The translations under genes were made by a program, and so were the position numbers. A model generated the notes under the pieces. The model made no database searches, had not been told where the DNA came from, and worked only from the letters and a program-made list of their open reading frames with translations. 64,000 bases of DNA from Clostridia bacterium (GTDB taxonomy: Bacteria > Bacillota > Clostridia > Christensenellales > CAG-138), in the NCBI GenBank assembly GCA_017395105.1, contig JAFPWD010000048.1, positions 29,430 through 93,429 of the forward strand. The letters are read 5' to 3'. Positions 51,490 to 59,417 of this stretch are shown in pieces; the first letter of the stretch is position 1, and every line of letters begins with the position of its first letter.

Positions 51490-51627
51490 ATCGGATTTGC
51501 TGTAATTTCATTCGGATTCTTCTCATGGAAGAAAGTTGTTTCAACAATATGAATATCAATCAGCTTAAGCTTATTTTTCGATTGAAACGTTTTATAAAAG
51601 AAATTCTCATAAAAATGCTTAATACAC

Positions 51628-51656
51628 TTGCTCAAAGCCGTCTTTTGTTATATACT
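51628..51656 (+). promoter_or_regulatory. Promoter of the P-loop/SAD gene
   Basis: TTGCTC (51628-51633), 17-bp spacer, TATACT (51651-51656), 56 bp before the ATG. Confidence 0.6.
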
Positions 51657-51711
51657 ATAAAGAGCAAAGCAATCGCTGCTTTCGATTCCACCTATCAAGG
51701 AGGATGATTCC

Positions 51712-52647
51712 ATGTCCTATTCCGGCAGAATGCAAAACAACCACTATTACAGCGTCTTTTTCGCACCGCGCGGCCGAGACCGCATATATGACCTCGGAAT
51801 GCAGATAGCGCAGATGTATCTTTCGCCCTACGATAAGCTTATCGGTATAATCGGCGAATCCGGCTCGGGCAAGAGCATGATAATCAAGGGTATGTTCCCG
51901 GGGCTTGAGCTCACCAACGACGACGACGGCGTGAACGTTCGCCCCCTTCCGCTCGTCGATCAGAGCGAATACGGTTTTTTCACCGCGCATACCTATCATC
52001 TGGATATACGCTTCGAAGCGGCGTTCACGCAGCTCGGCACGCTTGCCGAGGCGATAACCCGCGCAGTGAAGAGCGGCAAGCGCGTTATAGTTGAACATTT
52101 CGATCTGATCTATCCGCTGATGAACGGTATGAATGCAAATCTTATGATCGGCATTGGCGAGGAGGTCATAATCACAAGGCCCACCATATTCGGCCCAATC
52201 CCCCGCGAGCTTCACGAGCGCGTTGCACGAAGCGTTGAGCTTCGTAGGATGACACACACCGCAGAGGATCTTTGCGAGGCGTTTCTTGACGAGGCCGAGC
52301 TTGCGCGATGCCATCACCGTGATATCAAGCACGGCTTTGTGCTCTCCTTCCCCGATCATCCCCCGGTGGTCGATCTTGAAGCTATGGAGAACTACGTGAA
52401 CGATGCGATAAAGCGCGATCTGCCCATCTCCTATGTTGACGATGCACATGTTCGTATCGGCGACAACGTTCAGCCCTGCACCGGCCCGAGAACGCACGTT
52501 GCAAGCACCGGCTGCATAGAGGGCTTCCGCCTGCTAAAGCGCATCGTGTATGATCCGATGGAATCCTGCTATCTTATAGCCGGCAGGGTCGGACCCGGCG
52601 CGGGCGGCGACAGCATCGACGATGTGAACGATATTTCTACCGACTGA
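51712..52647 (+). CDS. P-loop ATPase fused to an alanyl-tRNA-editing-like (SAD) domain
   Basis: A 311-aa cytoplasmic protein with two parts. Residues 1-175 contain a Walker A motif (GESGSGKS, 48-55) and a Walker B-like strand (RVIVEHFDLIYP), so it is a P-loop NTPase, possibly a small kinase. Residues 178-280 resemble the second additional domain of alanyl-tRNA synthetase and AlaX: H182-T-A-E-D where AlaRS has HXXXH, then VVDLEAMENYVN and PCTGPRTHVASTGCIEGF with C256 and H262. One zinc ligand seems replaced by D186 or D185-E nearby. Names such as 'alanine-tRNA synthetase second additional domain protein' exist for similar genes, but I know of no function. It has its own promoter and terminator and a GGAGG site. 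Confidence 0.75.
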   Translation: MSYSGRMQNNHYYSVFFAPRGRDRIYDLGMQIAQMYLSPYDKLIGIIGESGSGKSMIIKGMFPGLELTNDDDGVNVRPLPLVDQSEYGFFTAHTYHLDIRFEAAFTQLGTLAEAITRAVKSGKRVIVEHFDLIYPLMNGMNANLMIGIGEEVIITRPTIFGPIPRELHERVARSVELRRMTHTAEDLCEAFLDEAELARCHHRDIKHGFVLSFPDHPPVVDLEAMENYVNDAIKRDLPISYVDDAHVRIGDNVQPCTGPRTHVASTGCIEGFRLLKRIVYDPMESCYLIAGRVGPGAGGDSIDDVNDISTD

Positions 52648-52691
52648 TAATAAGTTTAAGAACAGAGATTTGTTTAAAGCATTTTAAAAAC

Positions 52692-52723
52692 GAAGCCCTC
52701 CGGAACTTGCTCCCGGGGGCTTC
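52692..52723 (+). terminator. Terminator after the P-loop/SAD gene
   Basis: GAAGCCC pairs with GGGGCTTC with an inner CCGG/CCGG match. It lacks a long T run but lies between convergent genes. Confidence 0.55.
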
Positions 52724-52763
52724 ATTATGTTTAGTTAATTGGAAGTGAATCGAGTCTCCGCAG

Positions 52764-55487
52764 TTAGATATTTTCGTTTCTCAGAGCGTCTATCGGATTA
52801 TCCTTTTTGATCTTGCCCGTTTGGTAGAGCATTGAGGCAAAAACAACGATGAATATGCTCACCACGGCAATTATTATCGCCTTCCACGGAAGCTCAAACG
52901 GCATTACCGCAAGGTTGCCGACCGCCCGATAGATCAGATAGGTGAACGCAAGCGCGATCGGAAGACCGAACAGCAGCGCGCGGCTGCCGTACAAAAGGCA
53001 TTCGTAGTTCATCATGCGGTTCATTCCGCACTTATTCATGCCCATAGAGCGCAGCATCGCGTAATCGCGCCTTCTCAAAGCAACGTTCGTGGTTATGGTG
53101 TTGAATGCGTTCGCCGCCGAGATCAGAGTTATCAGCGCGATAAAGCCGTAGGTGAAAACGTTTATAAAGGTCATAACGTTTTCCATCATCCGGTTTTTTT
53201 CATGCGCATCGTAGAGCGCGCTCGGATTGAACTCCATGCTGTGCGCACCGAGCACCGCCTTGAACTCCTTTGCCGCCTCCTGCGTGTCGGCGCAGCGCAT
53301 ATAGACCGCCACCTTGCCTTCCTTCTCTCCGCCTTGATCTGCGGACATGGGATAGAGGAGCTGCAGCTTGCCTTCCGTGGTTTTGCGTATCCCAAGTGGA
53401 GATTCACTCAGAAGCGCGCCGATGTTCACGCTTTCGAAGCTCAGCACGGTGCGCACCCCGCCTATCGGGCGGCGCTGCTCATCGTACTCAAGATCGAATT
53501 CGCCGTGCGCATTCTCATAGATAGATATTGCCACGAGATCGCCTTTTCCGAATTCATCGCCGCTCCAATGCGCTTCGGTTACGGCTGCCTTGTAATAATC
53601 ATCGCAGAAAGCAAGCCTTATGCTCCTTGCGCTGTTATTCAGGATGCCGAAGGTGGATATCTTGTCTATCCTCCCGTTTTTAAACTCCACAAACCTACAG
53701 GTGTTCGCGGCGAGCACGGCGCCGTTTTCGCCCGAAAGGGCGTTCATATCGAGGCCGTTTTGCTTCACGAGCCGTTCAAATGAAGCATCGTCGATATAGT
53801 ACACGTCCGCATTGGGCCTGAACAGCGTTTTTCTTTCATCGCCCGTTCTGCTGCTCTTGCGAGCCTGAAGGAACTCATCCGTATAGGCATTTTCATCAAC
53901 CATGAAGAATGCTTCTCCGCCGTAATAGCTGATCGCGTTCACCTCATCCGAAAAGGATTCGAGCTCGGCTCGTACCGTTTCAAACTCCGACAAGCTCATT
54001 TCATAAAAGTAGCACAGATCATAATTGCTGCCGCCGTTCACGGCATCTGCGGTGGTCATGCTTTTCTTCAGAAACATGGAGAACGAGCTTGCGCCGATGA
54101 ACAGCACGAGGCTCATCGCGAGCGAGAATACCGTTGCACGATACTTTTTTCGGCTGCGTTTATAATAGTTTTTCGCAAGCATACCCTCCGCGCCGAAGAG
54201 CTTTAAAAACAGCTTCGAGGTGCGCACCTCCCTGCCCTTGGAGGAAACGTCGCGAGTTTGGCGAACGGCCTCTATCGGCGAAACGCGCATCGCCCGTTTT
54301 GAGGGTATCCATGCCGAAACGAGCACGGTTACGAACGAGAGCACCGCGGCGACTATCAGCGCATAGGCGTTTACGGAAAGCCTCAGATCGATGCCGTCCA
54401 AGCTGTTTGTTGTGGTTGCGGCAACCGTGTCCTTGAGAAGATACAGCGTGACACCCGTTCCGAGAAGTCCTGCCGCGATGCCGATCGGTATTGCGATAAC
54501 GGCGAGCAGCAGCGCTTCATGGAAAACCGCCGAACGGAGCTGTTTTCTTGTTGCGCCGACCGAGGACAGTATTCCAAACTGCTTGGTGCGCTCAGAAACC
54601 GAGATCGCAAACGCGCTGTATATGAGCGATACCGAGCCGGCGAAAATAAGCACGCATACCACCGCCGCCATCGAGATGAACGTTGTCAGGAACGAGTTAT
54701 TCGTGATATTGCCCTCGATCATCAGAAGCTCGTTGTTTAAATTGATGCCGTCATAGTAGATGACGTTGTCCTCAAAAACAGATTCGAGGTTCTTCGCAGG
54801 GGATCTTACCTTGAAATAGTAATCGTAAACGCCGCCCGCTTCAACACCGTTTTTCCTTGTGAGCACGGTATAACCGGGCGCTGTGAACGCCTCAAAGGAA
54901 GGCCTTTTATATACGCCCACAACGGTGTATTCCCCCGTTGTTTCCTCTATAAGGCTTTCGCCTTGCTCGAAAAAGGAGGAATCCTGATAAAGCGTTTCTT
55001 CATCTGCTCGCCTTACGCCGAGCTTGAAGGATACCCTTTCGCCAACGCGGAGCTTAACGCCGCCGTTATAGTCGAGATGCTCGGGAACTACGATCTCATC
55101 TTCATTTTCGGGAAGCCTGCCCTCGATAATATTCACGGGCATATTCTCAAAGAAGCTGTCGTTCGCTCCGAGCACGCAGACATAGGGCTTATCCTCGTTC
55201 TCCGAGCCAATATCCGCATAGCCGAGATGCCGCGCATAGGCGTTCATAATGATGCGCTCATCGCCGCTGATGGAGTTTATCCTGCCGCCATCACAATGAT
55301 TGATACGAACGTGATAATTGCCCGTAAAGGCGATCTCGCCGCGAACCATAAAGCTGTACAGGCTTGAAACTATCGAAGCCACGGCGGTGAACATCGCTGT
55401 TGAAAGGATTATTCCGATTATGGTGACCAGCGTGCGTACGCGGTTCTTCTTCAGCGTTTTGATCGTTACGTTTGAAAGAATGCTCAT
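52764..55487 (-). CDS. ABC transporter permease with two FtsX domains
   Basis: A 907-aa membrane protein. An N-terminal helix (residues 15-40) leads to an extracytoplasmic domain (about 45-265), three helices of the first FtsX domain (about 270-405), a middle helix near 455-475, a second extracytoplasmic domain (about 480-770), and three helices of a second FtsX domain (about 785-890). GILSSVGATRKQLRSAVFHE and YAMLRSMGMNKCGMNRMMNY are the FtsX loops that contact the ATPase. Such permeases act in peptide export, lipid handling or antimicrobial peptide resistance. It overlaps the ATPase gene by four bases. Confidence 0.9.
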   Translation of the reverse strand: MSILSNVTIKTLKKNRVRTLVTIIGIILSTAMFTAVASIVSSLYSFMVRGEIAFTGNYHVRINHCDGGRINSISGDERIIMNAYARHLGYADIGSENEDKPYVCVLGANDSFFENMPVNIIEGRLPENEDEIVVPEHLDYNGGVKLRVGERVSFKLGVRRADEETLYQDSSFFEQGESLIEETTGEYTVVGVYKRPSFEAFTAPGYTVLTRKNGVEAGGVYDYYFKVRSPAKNLESVFEDNVIYYDGINLNNELLMIEGNITNNSFLTTFISMAAVVCVLIFAGSVSLIYSAFAISVSERTKQFGILSSVGATRKQLRSAVFHEALLLAVIAIPIGIAAGLLGTGVTLYLLKDTVAATTTNSLDGIDLRLSVNAYALIVAAVLSFVTVLVSAWIPSKRAMRVSPIEAVRQTRDVSSKGREVRTSKLFLKLFGAEGMLAKNYYKRSRKKYRATVFSLAMSLVLFIGASSFSMFLKKSMTTADAVNGGSNYDLCYFYEMSLSEFETVRAELESFSDEVNAISYYGGEAFFMVDENAYTDEFLQARKSSRTGDERKTLFRPNADVYYIDDASFERLVKQNGLDMNALSGENGAVLAANTCRFVEFKNGRIDKISTFGILNNSARSIRLAFCDDYYKAAVTEAHWSGDEFGKGDLVAISIYENAHGEFDLEYDEQRRPIGGVRTVLSFESVNIGALLSESPLGIRKTTEGKLQLLYPMSADQGGEKEGKVAVYMRCADTQEAAKEFKAVLGAHSMEFNPSALYDAHEKNRMMENVMTFINVFTYGFIALITLISAANAFNTITTNVALRRRDYAMLRSMGMNKCGMNRMMNYECLLYGSRALLFGLPIALAFTYLIYRAVGNLAVMPFELPWKAIIIAVVSIFIVVFASMLYQTGKIKKDNPIDALRNENI

Positions 55488-56167
55488 CTTGAAAGCACCT
55501 CATCGCGCACGATGCGCCCGTCCTCGATCGCCATGATGCGCTTTGCCTGAAGCGCGATATTCTCGTCATGCGTGATTATGATGAGCGTTTGATCGTATTC
55601 CCTGTTGAACTTTTTAAGCAGCTCAATTATCTCACGGCTGTTCTTCGAATCGAGGTTGCCCGTGGGCTCATCCGCAAGCACGATGCTCGGCGAGTTCATA
55701 AGCGCCCTGCCGATGGAAACGCGCTGCTGCTGACCGCCGGAAAGCTGGTTCGGAAGATGCTTTTCGCGGCCCGAGAGCCCCAGTGTTTCGGTCAGCTCCT
55801 TTAGGCGCGCTTCATTCACGCTCCTGCCGTCGAGCAGCACGGGAAGGCACATATTCTCCGTTACGTTCAAAACGGGGATCAGATTATAGAACTGATAGAT
55901 AAGCCCCACTTCCCTTCGGCGGAAAATGGCAAGCTTATCATCGCCGCTTGCATAAACATCGGTTCCGTTCAGAAGCACCCTGCCCGAAGTGGGTCTGTCC
56001 ACGCCGCCAAGAACGTGCAAGAGGGTAGATTTGCCGCTGCCCGATGGGCCGACTATCGCCACGAATTCGCCCTTTTCGATAGAAAAGCTTACTCCGTCCA
56101 GCGCACGAACGGTGTTTTCATCCTTGCCGTAAACCTTGGTCAGGTTTTCAACCTTCAATAATTCCAT
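55484..56167 (-). CDS. ABC transporter ATP-binding protein (MacB/LolD type)
   Basis: A 227-aa ATPase. Walker A is GPSGSGKST, the signature LSGGQQQRVSIGRAL is intact, Walker B is IVLADEPTGNLD, and the switch histidine is in IIITHDE. The length and sequence fit the MacB/LolD/FtsE group, which pairs with FtsX permeases. The stop overlaps the permease start (ATGA). Its upstream region contains four contiguous 11-bp repeats that are likely bound by the response regulator encoded two genes upstream. Confidence 0.95.
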   Translation of the reverse strand: MELLKVENLTKVYGKDENTVRALDGVSFSIEKGEFVAIVGPSGSGKSTLLHVLGGVDRPTSGRVLLNGTDVYASGDDKLAIFRRREVGLIYQFYNLIPVLNVTENMCLPVLLDGRSVNEARLKELTETLGLSGREKHLPNQLSGGQQQRVSIGRALMNSPSIVLADEPTGNLDSKNSREIIELLKKFNREYDQTLIIITHDENIALQAKRIMAIEDGRIVRDEVLSR

Positions 56168-56214
56168 ATCTACCTCTTTTCCGGAATGAGAGCCATTCCC
56201 GTTGTTACGGCATA

Positions 56215-56275
56215 ATTATAGCCTGTCAAGATGACAGGCACGTGACAGTTTCATTACAGTTCAGTCACATTACGA
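56215..56275 (-). promoter_or_regulatory. Response-regulator operator and promoter before the ABC genes
   Basis: Four contiguous 11-bp units, 56232-56242 TGACAGGCACG, 56243-56253 TGACAGTTTCA, 56254-56264 TTACAGTTCAG and 56265-56275 TCACATTACGA, lie upstream of a minus-strand TATAAT (56215-56220). The first two units cover the place of the -35 hexamer, which is itself poor (ACGTGC). This is the layout of a promoter activated by an OmpR-type regulator. A hairpin GCCTGTCA/TGACAGGC (56221-56239) also occurs. Confidence 0.65.
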
Positions 56276-56285
56276 AGAAAGCGCG

Positions 56286-57296
56286 CTAAACCGTGCTCTT
56301 ATAGAAGCGCAGGGTGAACCTTGCCCCGCCCCGCGGCGCATTCTCCGCTTTGACTGTTCCGTTTTGCTTTATAACTATGCTTCTTGCAAGCGCAAGCCCG
56401 ATACCCGCACCGCTGCTCGAAGAATTCTTGCCCCTGTAAAACCTTTCGAAGATATGCGGAAGATCCTCCTTGGCGATGCCGCCTCCGCCGTCCGTTACAA
56501 TGATCTCGGAATAGAGAGGATTTTCGCATGCATATATGCTGAGAACTCCGTCCCCCATGCTCTCGGAGCAGTTTTTTATTATGTTCATCAGCGCTTCCGC
56601 CGTCCACGAAGCATCGCAAAGAACGCTGCCGCTTGCTTCGATCGTGAGCTGCTGGTTCCTAAGCTCCATCACGATCTCAAGCGGAGAAACGGCAAGCTCG
56701 ATAAGCTCAGCAAGCGGAACGCACTTCATATTTAGCTTAACCGCATCCGCATCCAGCCTTGCAAGCTTTAAAAGGGATGAAACAAGCCAATCCATTCGAT
56801 CGATTTGCGAATGCATGTCGGCAAGCGTTTTGCCGCGGTTCAGCGCGTTTTCACACATTTCTTCCTTTGAAAGCGCTGAGGCAAGCAAATTTATTGATGT
56901 AAGCGGCGTTTTTATCTGGTGGGAGATATCGGCGATGGCATCCGCAAGCAGGAGCTTGTCCTTTTTAAGTGCATCCGTTTGATCGCGCAGACAAAGCACG
57001 AGCTTTGAAAGTTTGTTTTCAAGTATGCTGTATTCGCCCTCGCTGAAGCGTTTAAGATCGACACCATCTTCGCCGCTCATCAGCCTGTCGAGCTCGTTTG
57101 AAAGCTCCGCCATTTTCTTATAGCGCCTTGCGGTGAAAATAAGGGAGGCGGCGATCAGCGCGAGAGACAGCAGCGCGCATACTGCGGAGCAAACGTGGTG
57201 AATGAAATACACGCAGGCGCAGGCAACAATGCCGATCGCGGCCGAGATAAGCACAAAGCGCTTCACTTCCCTGTTTTTAAAAAGCTTTACTCCCAT
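56286..57296 (-). CDS. Membrane sensor histidine kinase of the ABC locus
   Basis: A 336-aa kinase with two closely spaced transmembrane helices (about 14-30 and 33-52) and almost no extracytoplasmic loop, the intramembrane-sensing plan. The dimerisation site is DISHQIKTPLTSI. The ATPase domain has N (LMNIIKNCSESM), G1 (VTDGGGGIAKEDLPHIFERF) and G2 (SSSGAGIGLALA) boxes. Kinases of this form usually sense through a partner ABC transporter, which fits the genes downstream. It starts six bases after the response regulator stop. Confidence 0.92.
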   Translation of the reverse strand: MGVKLFKNREVKRFVLISAAIGIVACACVYFIHHVCSAVCALLSLALIAASLIFTARRYKKMAELSNELDRLMSGEDGVDLKRFSEGEYSILENKLSKLVLCLRDQTDALKKDKLLLADAIADISHQIKTPLTSINLLASALSKEEMCENALNRGKTLADMHSQIDRMDWLVSSLLKLARLDADAVKLNMKCVPLAELIELAVSPLEIVMELRNQQLTIEASGSVLCDASWTAEALMNIIKNCSESMGDGVLSIYACENPLYSEIIVTDGGGGIAKEDLPHIFERFYRGKNSSSSGAGIGLALARSIVIKQNGTVKAENAPRGGARFTLRFYKSTV

Positions 57297-57302
57297 AAAA
57301 AC

Positions 57303-57980
57303 TCACTCATCCTCGGAGAGCTTATATCCGAGATTGCGAACGGTCTGTATCAGCGCGGGCGACTGGGGATCGTCCTCAAGCTTATCTCGAAGCCGCTTTA
57401 TATAGACCGTCAGCGTGTTGTCGTTCACAAAATCACCCGCCGCATCCCAGATATGCTCGAGCAGCGCTGAGCGGGTCATCACCTTTCCGCGATTGTTTAT
57501 AAAGGTTAGAAGAAGTCGATATTCGAGCGCGGAAAGCCTTATCTCCGTGCCGTTTTTTGTTATAATACCCTTTTCTGCATCTACCGTCACGTTTCCCAGA
57601 GCGACAACCGAGCGCGCCCTTCCCGTGCGGCGAAGCGCGTTTTTTATGCGAAGAAGCAGCTCACGGGGTCGGAACGGCTTTGCAATATAGTCCTCTGCTC
57701 CGAGCTCCAGACCCATAACGGTGCTGTGCTCATCGCCCGAAGCGGTCAAAAAGATTATCGGAGTATCCTTGATGCGCTTGAATACGGAGCAGAGCGCGAA
57801 GCCGTTGCCGTCGGGAAGCGAAACGTCCATCAAAACGAGATCGTATTCGCCGTTATTATAGCATTCGAGCGCTTCGGCTCGGCTTCGCGCGGTATCGCAA
57901 ATAAAGCCCTCCGATTCAAGAAAGCTCTTCAAGCTTTCCGATATCGCAAGCTCATCCTCAACGATAAGAATACGGTTCAT
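57303..57980 (-). CDS. OmpR-family response regulator of the ABC locus
   Basis: A 225-aa regulator. The receiver domain has IVEDE, the phosphorylation site LVLMDVSLPDGNG, T in FLTASGDE and K in YIAKPFRPRE. The winged-helix domain follows (LSALEYRLLLTFINNRGKVM, then LTVYIKRLRDKL and VRNLGYKL). The ATG at 57980 has AAGGAGG; an ATG 27 codons upstream lies in the leader. It heads the four-gene unit and has a TTGCAA-17-TATAAT promoter. Its likely target is the repeat array at 56232-56275. Confidence 0.93.
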   Translation of the reverse strand: MNRILIVEDELAISESLKSFLESEGFICDTARSRAEALECYNNGEYDLVLMDVSLPDGNGFALCSVFKRIKDTPIIFLTASGDEHSTVMGLELGAEDYIAKPFRPRELLLRIKNALRRTGRARSVVALGNVTVDAEKGIITKNGTEIRLSALEYRLLLTFINNRGKVMTRSALLEHIWDAAGDFVNDNTLTVYIKRLRDKLEDDPQSPALIQTVRNLGYKLSEDE

Positions 57981-58032
57981 TTTCGCCTCCTTAATATAGC
58001 CTTTGCGCAGCGTTGGGAACACATTCTCAAAT

Positions 58033-58061
58033 ATTATAAGCGGAAAGACAGCGAATTGCAA
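58033..58061 (-). promoter_or_regulatory. SigA promoter of the regulator-kinase pair
   Basis: Minus-strand TTGCAA (58056-58061), 17-bp spacer, TATAAT (58033-58038), 53 bp before the regulator ATG. Confidence 0.78.
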
Positions 58062-58082
58062 CGCCGATCGACAAATAAGTGC

Positions 58083-59078
58083 TTAAGTTGTTTCCCTCTC
58101 AACAAGCGTAGAAGAAAATCCGATATGCCGCTCGGAAGGCTTGAACTTCGGGTCGGATTCGAGAAAACTTATGATAAGACGCGCCGAAGCCGACCCCATA
58201 TCGAAGGCGGGCATCTCCATTGAGGTCATCGTGGTTTCGAGCATTCTTCCTACGCGATGCCCGGTGAGGCTGATTATTCTTATGCGATCGGGTATCTTTA
58301 TTCCTCGCTCGGCAGCGGCTCGGATCGCTCCAAGCCCCTGAACGTCCACCGCGGCGATTATCGCATCCAGCTCGGGATTCTCGTCCAAGAGTCGATTTGC
58401 GCTGTCATAACCATAGCCGAAGGAATTGACCTCGCGTTCGCAGCTGACTGTTATCTCGCTAAGCCCTAATTCGGATATCGCCTTTTTGTAACCCTCGTAG
58501 CGGCCGCGGTACGGACTCAAATGCTGCGAGCCCGCTATCATACCGATCGTTCTGCAGCCCTTTTTATATAAATAATTGACGGCATCCCGACCACAAGCCT
58601 CGTAATCGGCAATAACGCTTGAAAGCTCGGGCTCCTGGCGGCGAACGAGCTGCACCACGGGTACGCCTGTTGCACGGATATCCTTCAGAAGTCTTCCATT
58701 TCGTCCTGTTGCGGCAATGATTATGCCGTCCACTCCGCTGTCTCTCAGGCGATTGAGCCTGTCCTTCTCAACCTTATGATCATCCTCGGTCACGCAAACC
58801 GTGGTCATATAGCCATGCTTCTGCGCTTCCTCCTCGATGCCCTGAAGTATTTCGGAAAAGATAGTAAGATGAAGCCTCGGCAGCACCACGCCGATTATAT
58901 GGCTGCGACCCTGGCGAAGGGCGCGTGCAATAACGTTCGGCCTGTAGCCAAGCTCCTTGGCTGCGGCATAGATGCGCTCCTTGGTCTCGGGATGTACGTA
59001 TGAGGTGTTGTTAAGTGCTCTTGACACCGTGCTCACGTCCACGCATGCGAGCCTTGCAACGTCCTTTAGGGTTGCCAT
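58083..59078 (-). CDS. LacI-family transcriptional regulator
   Basis: A 331-aa repressor. The N-terminal helix-turn-helix is ATLKDVARLACVDVSTVSRA with hinge NVIARALRQG, followed by a periplasmic-binding-protein-like effector domain (IIGVVLPRLHLTIFSEILQG, then GVDGIIIAATGRNG). It is divergent from the aldolase-transporter pair and probably controls it through the TTGCA palindromes between them. AGGAGAA supports the ATG at 59078. The effector may be the substrate or product of the aldolase. Confidence 0.93.
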   Translation of the reverse strand: MATLKDVARLACVDVSTVSRALNNTSYVHPETKERIYAAAKELGYRPNVIARALRQGRSHIIGVVLPRLHLTIFSEILQGIEEEAQKHGYMTTVCVTEDDHKVEKDRLNRLRDSGVDGIIIAATGRNGRLLKDIRATGVPVVQLVRRQEPELSSVIADYEACGRDAVNYLYKKGCRTIGMIAGSQHLSPYRGRYEGYKKAISELGLSEITVSCEREVNSFGYGYDSANRLLDENPELDAIIAAVDVQGLGAIRAAAERGIKIPDRIRIISLTGHRVGRMLETTMTSMEMPAFDMGSASARLIISFLESDPKFKPSERHIGFSSTLVERETT

Positions 59079-59118
59079 AGAATTCTCCTTGCTTTTATGC
59101 AATCATTTGTATGTTCAT

Positions 59119-59147
59119 ATTATAACATATATATGCTGCCGGTACAA
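59119..59147 (-). promoter_or_regulatory. SigA promoter of the LacI regulator
   Basis: Minus-strand TTGTAC (59142-59147), 17-bp spacer, TATAAT (59119-59124), 40 bp before the start. A TGCAAT half site lies just downstream (59099-59104). Confidence 0.72.
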
Positions 59148-59213
59148 TACCGCGCTGGTAGCAAATGAGTATTCACCATAAAAACCCAAAAACAGCACTA
59201 TTACAGCATCTTA

Positions 59214-59248
59214 TGCAACTTATTGCAGAGCGTATGCAATATATTGCA
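59214..59248. promoter_or_regulatory. Two tandem TGCAA/TTGCA palindromes, likely LacI-family operators
   Basis: TGCAACTTATTGCA (59214-59227) and TGCAATATATTGCA (59235-59248, a perfect palindrome). Their centres are 21 bp apart, two helical turns, upstream of the plus-strand promoter. Confidence 0.65.
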
Positions 59249-59264
59249 GGCGATTCAAAACCTA

Positions 59265-59293
59265 TTGACATGGGCTCATTGGCATATTAAAAT
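59265..59293 (+). promoter_or_regulatory. SigA promoter of the aldolase-transporter unit
   Basis: TTGACA (59265-59270), 17-bp spacer, TAAAAT (59288-59293). Confidence 0.78.
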
Positions 59294-59297
59294 ACAA

Positions 59298-59320
59298 GTG
59301 CAATAAGCAAACGATTGCAC
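59298..59320. promoter_or_regulatory. Third operator-like inverted repeat, at the transcription start
   Basis: GTGCAAT (59298-59304), nine bases, ATTGCAC (59314-59320), starting five bases after the -10. It shares the TGCAAT/ATTGCA core with the two upstream palindromes. Confidence 0.6.
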
Positions 59321-59417
59321 GACTTGTGCTCATAAGCCCGGCGCGCGAGGGCGGGTGAACACGGATCTGTGACAAAGAACTAACATAAAATTTAACAACC
59401 CAAAGGAGATCAAAACA

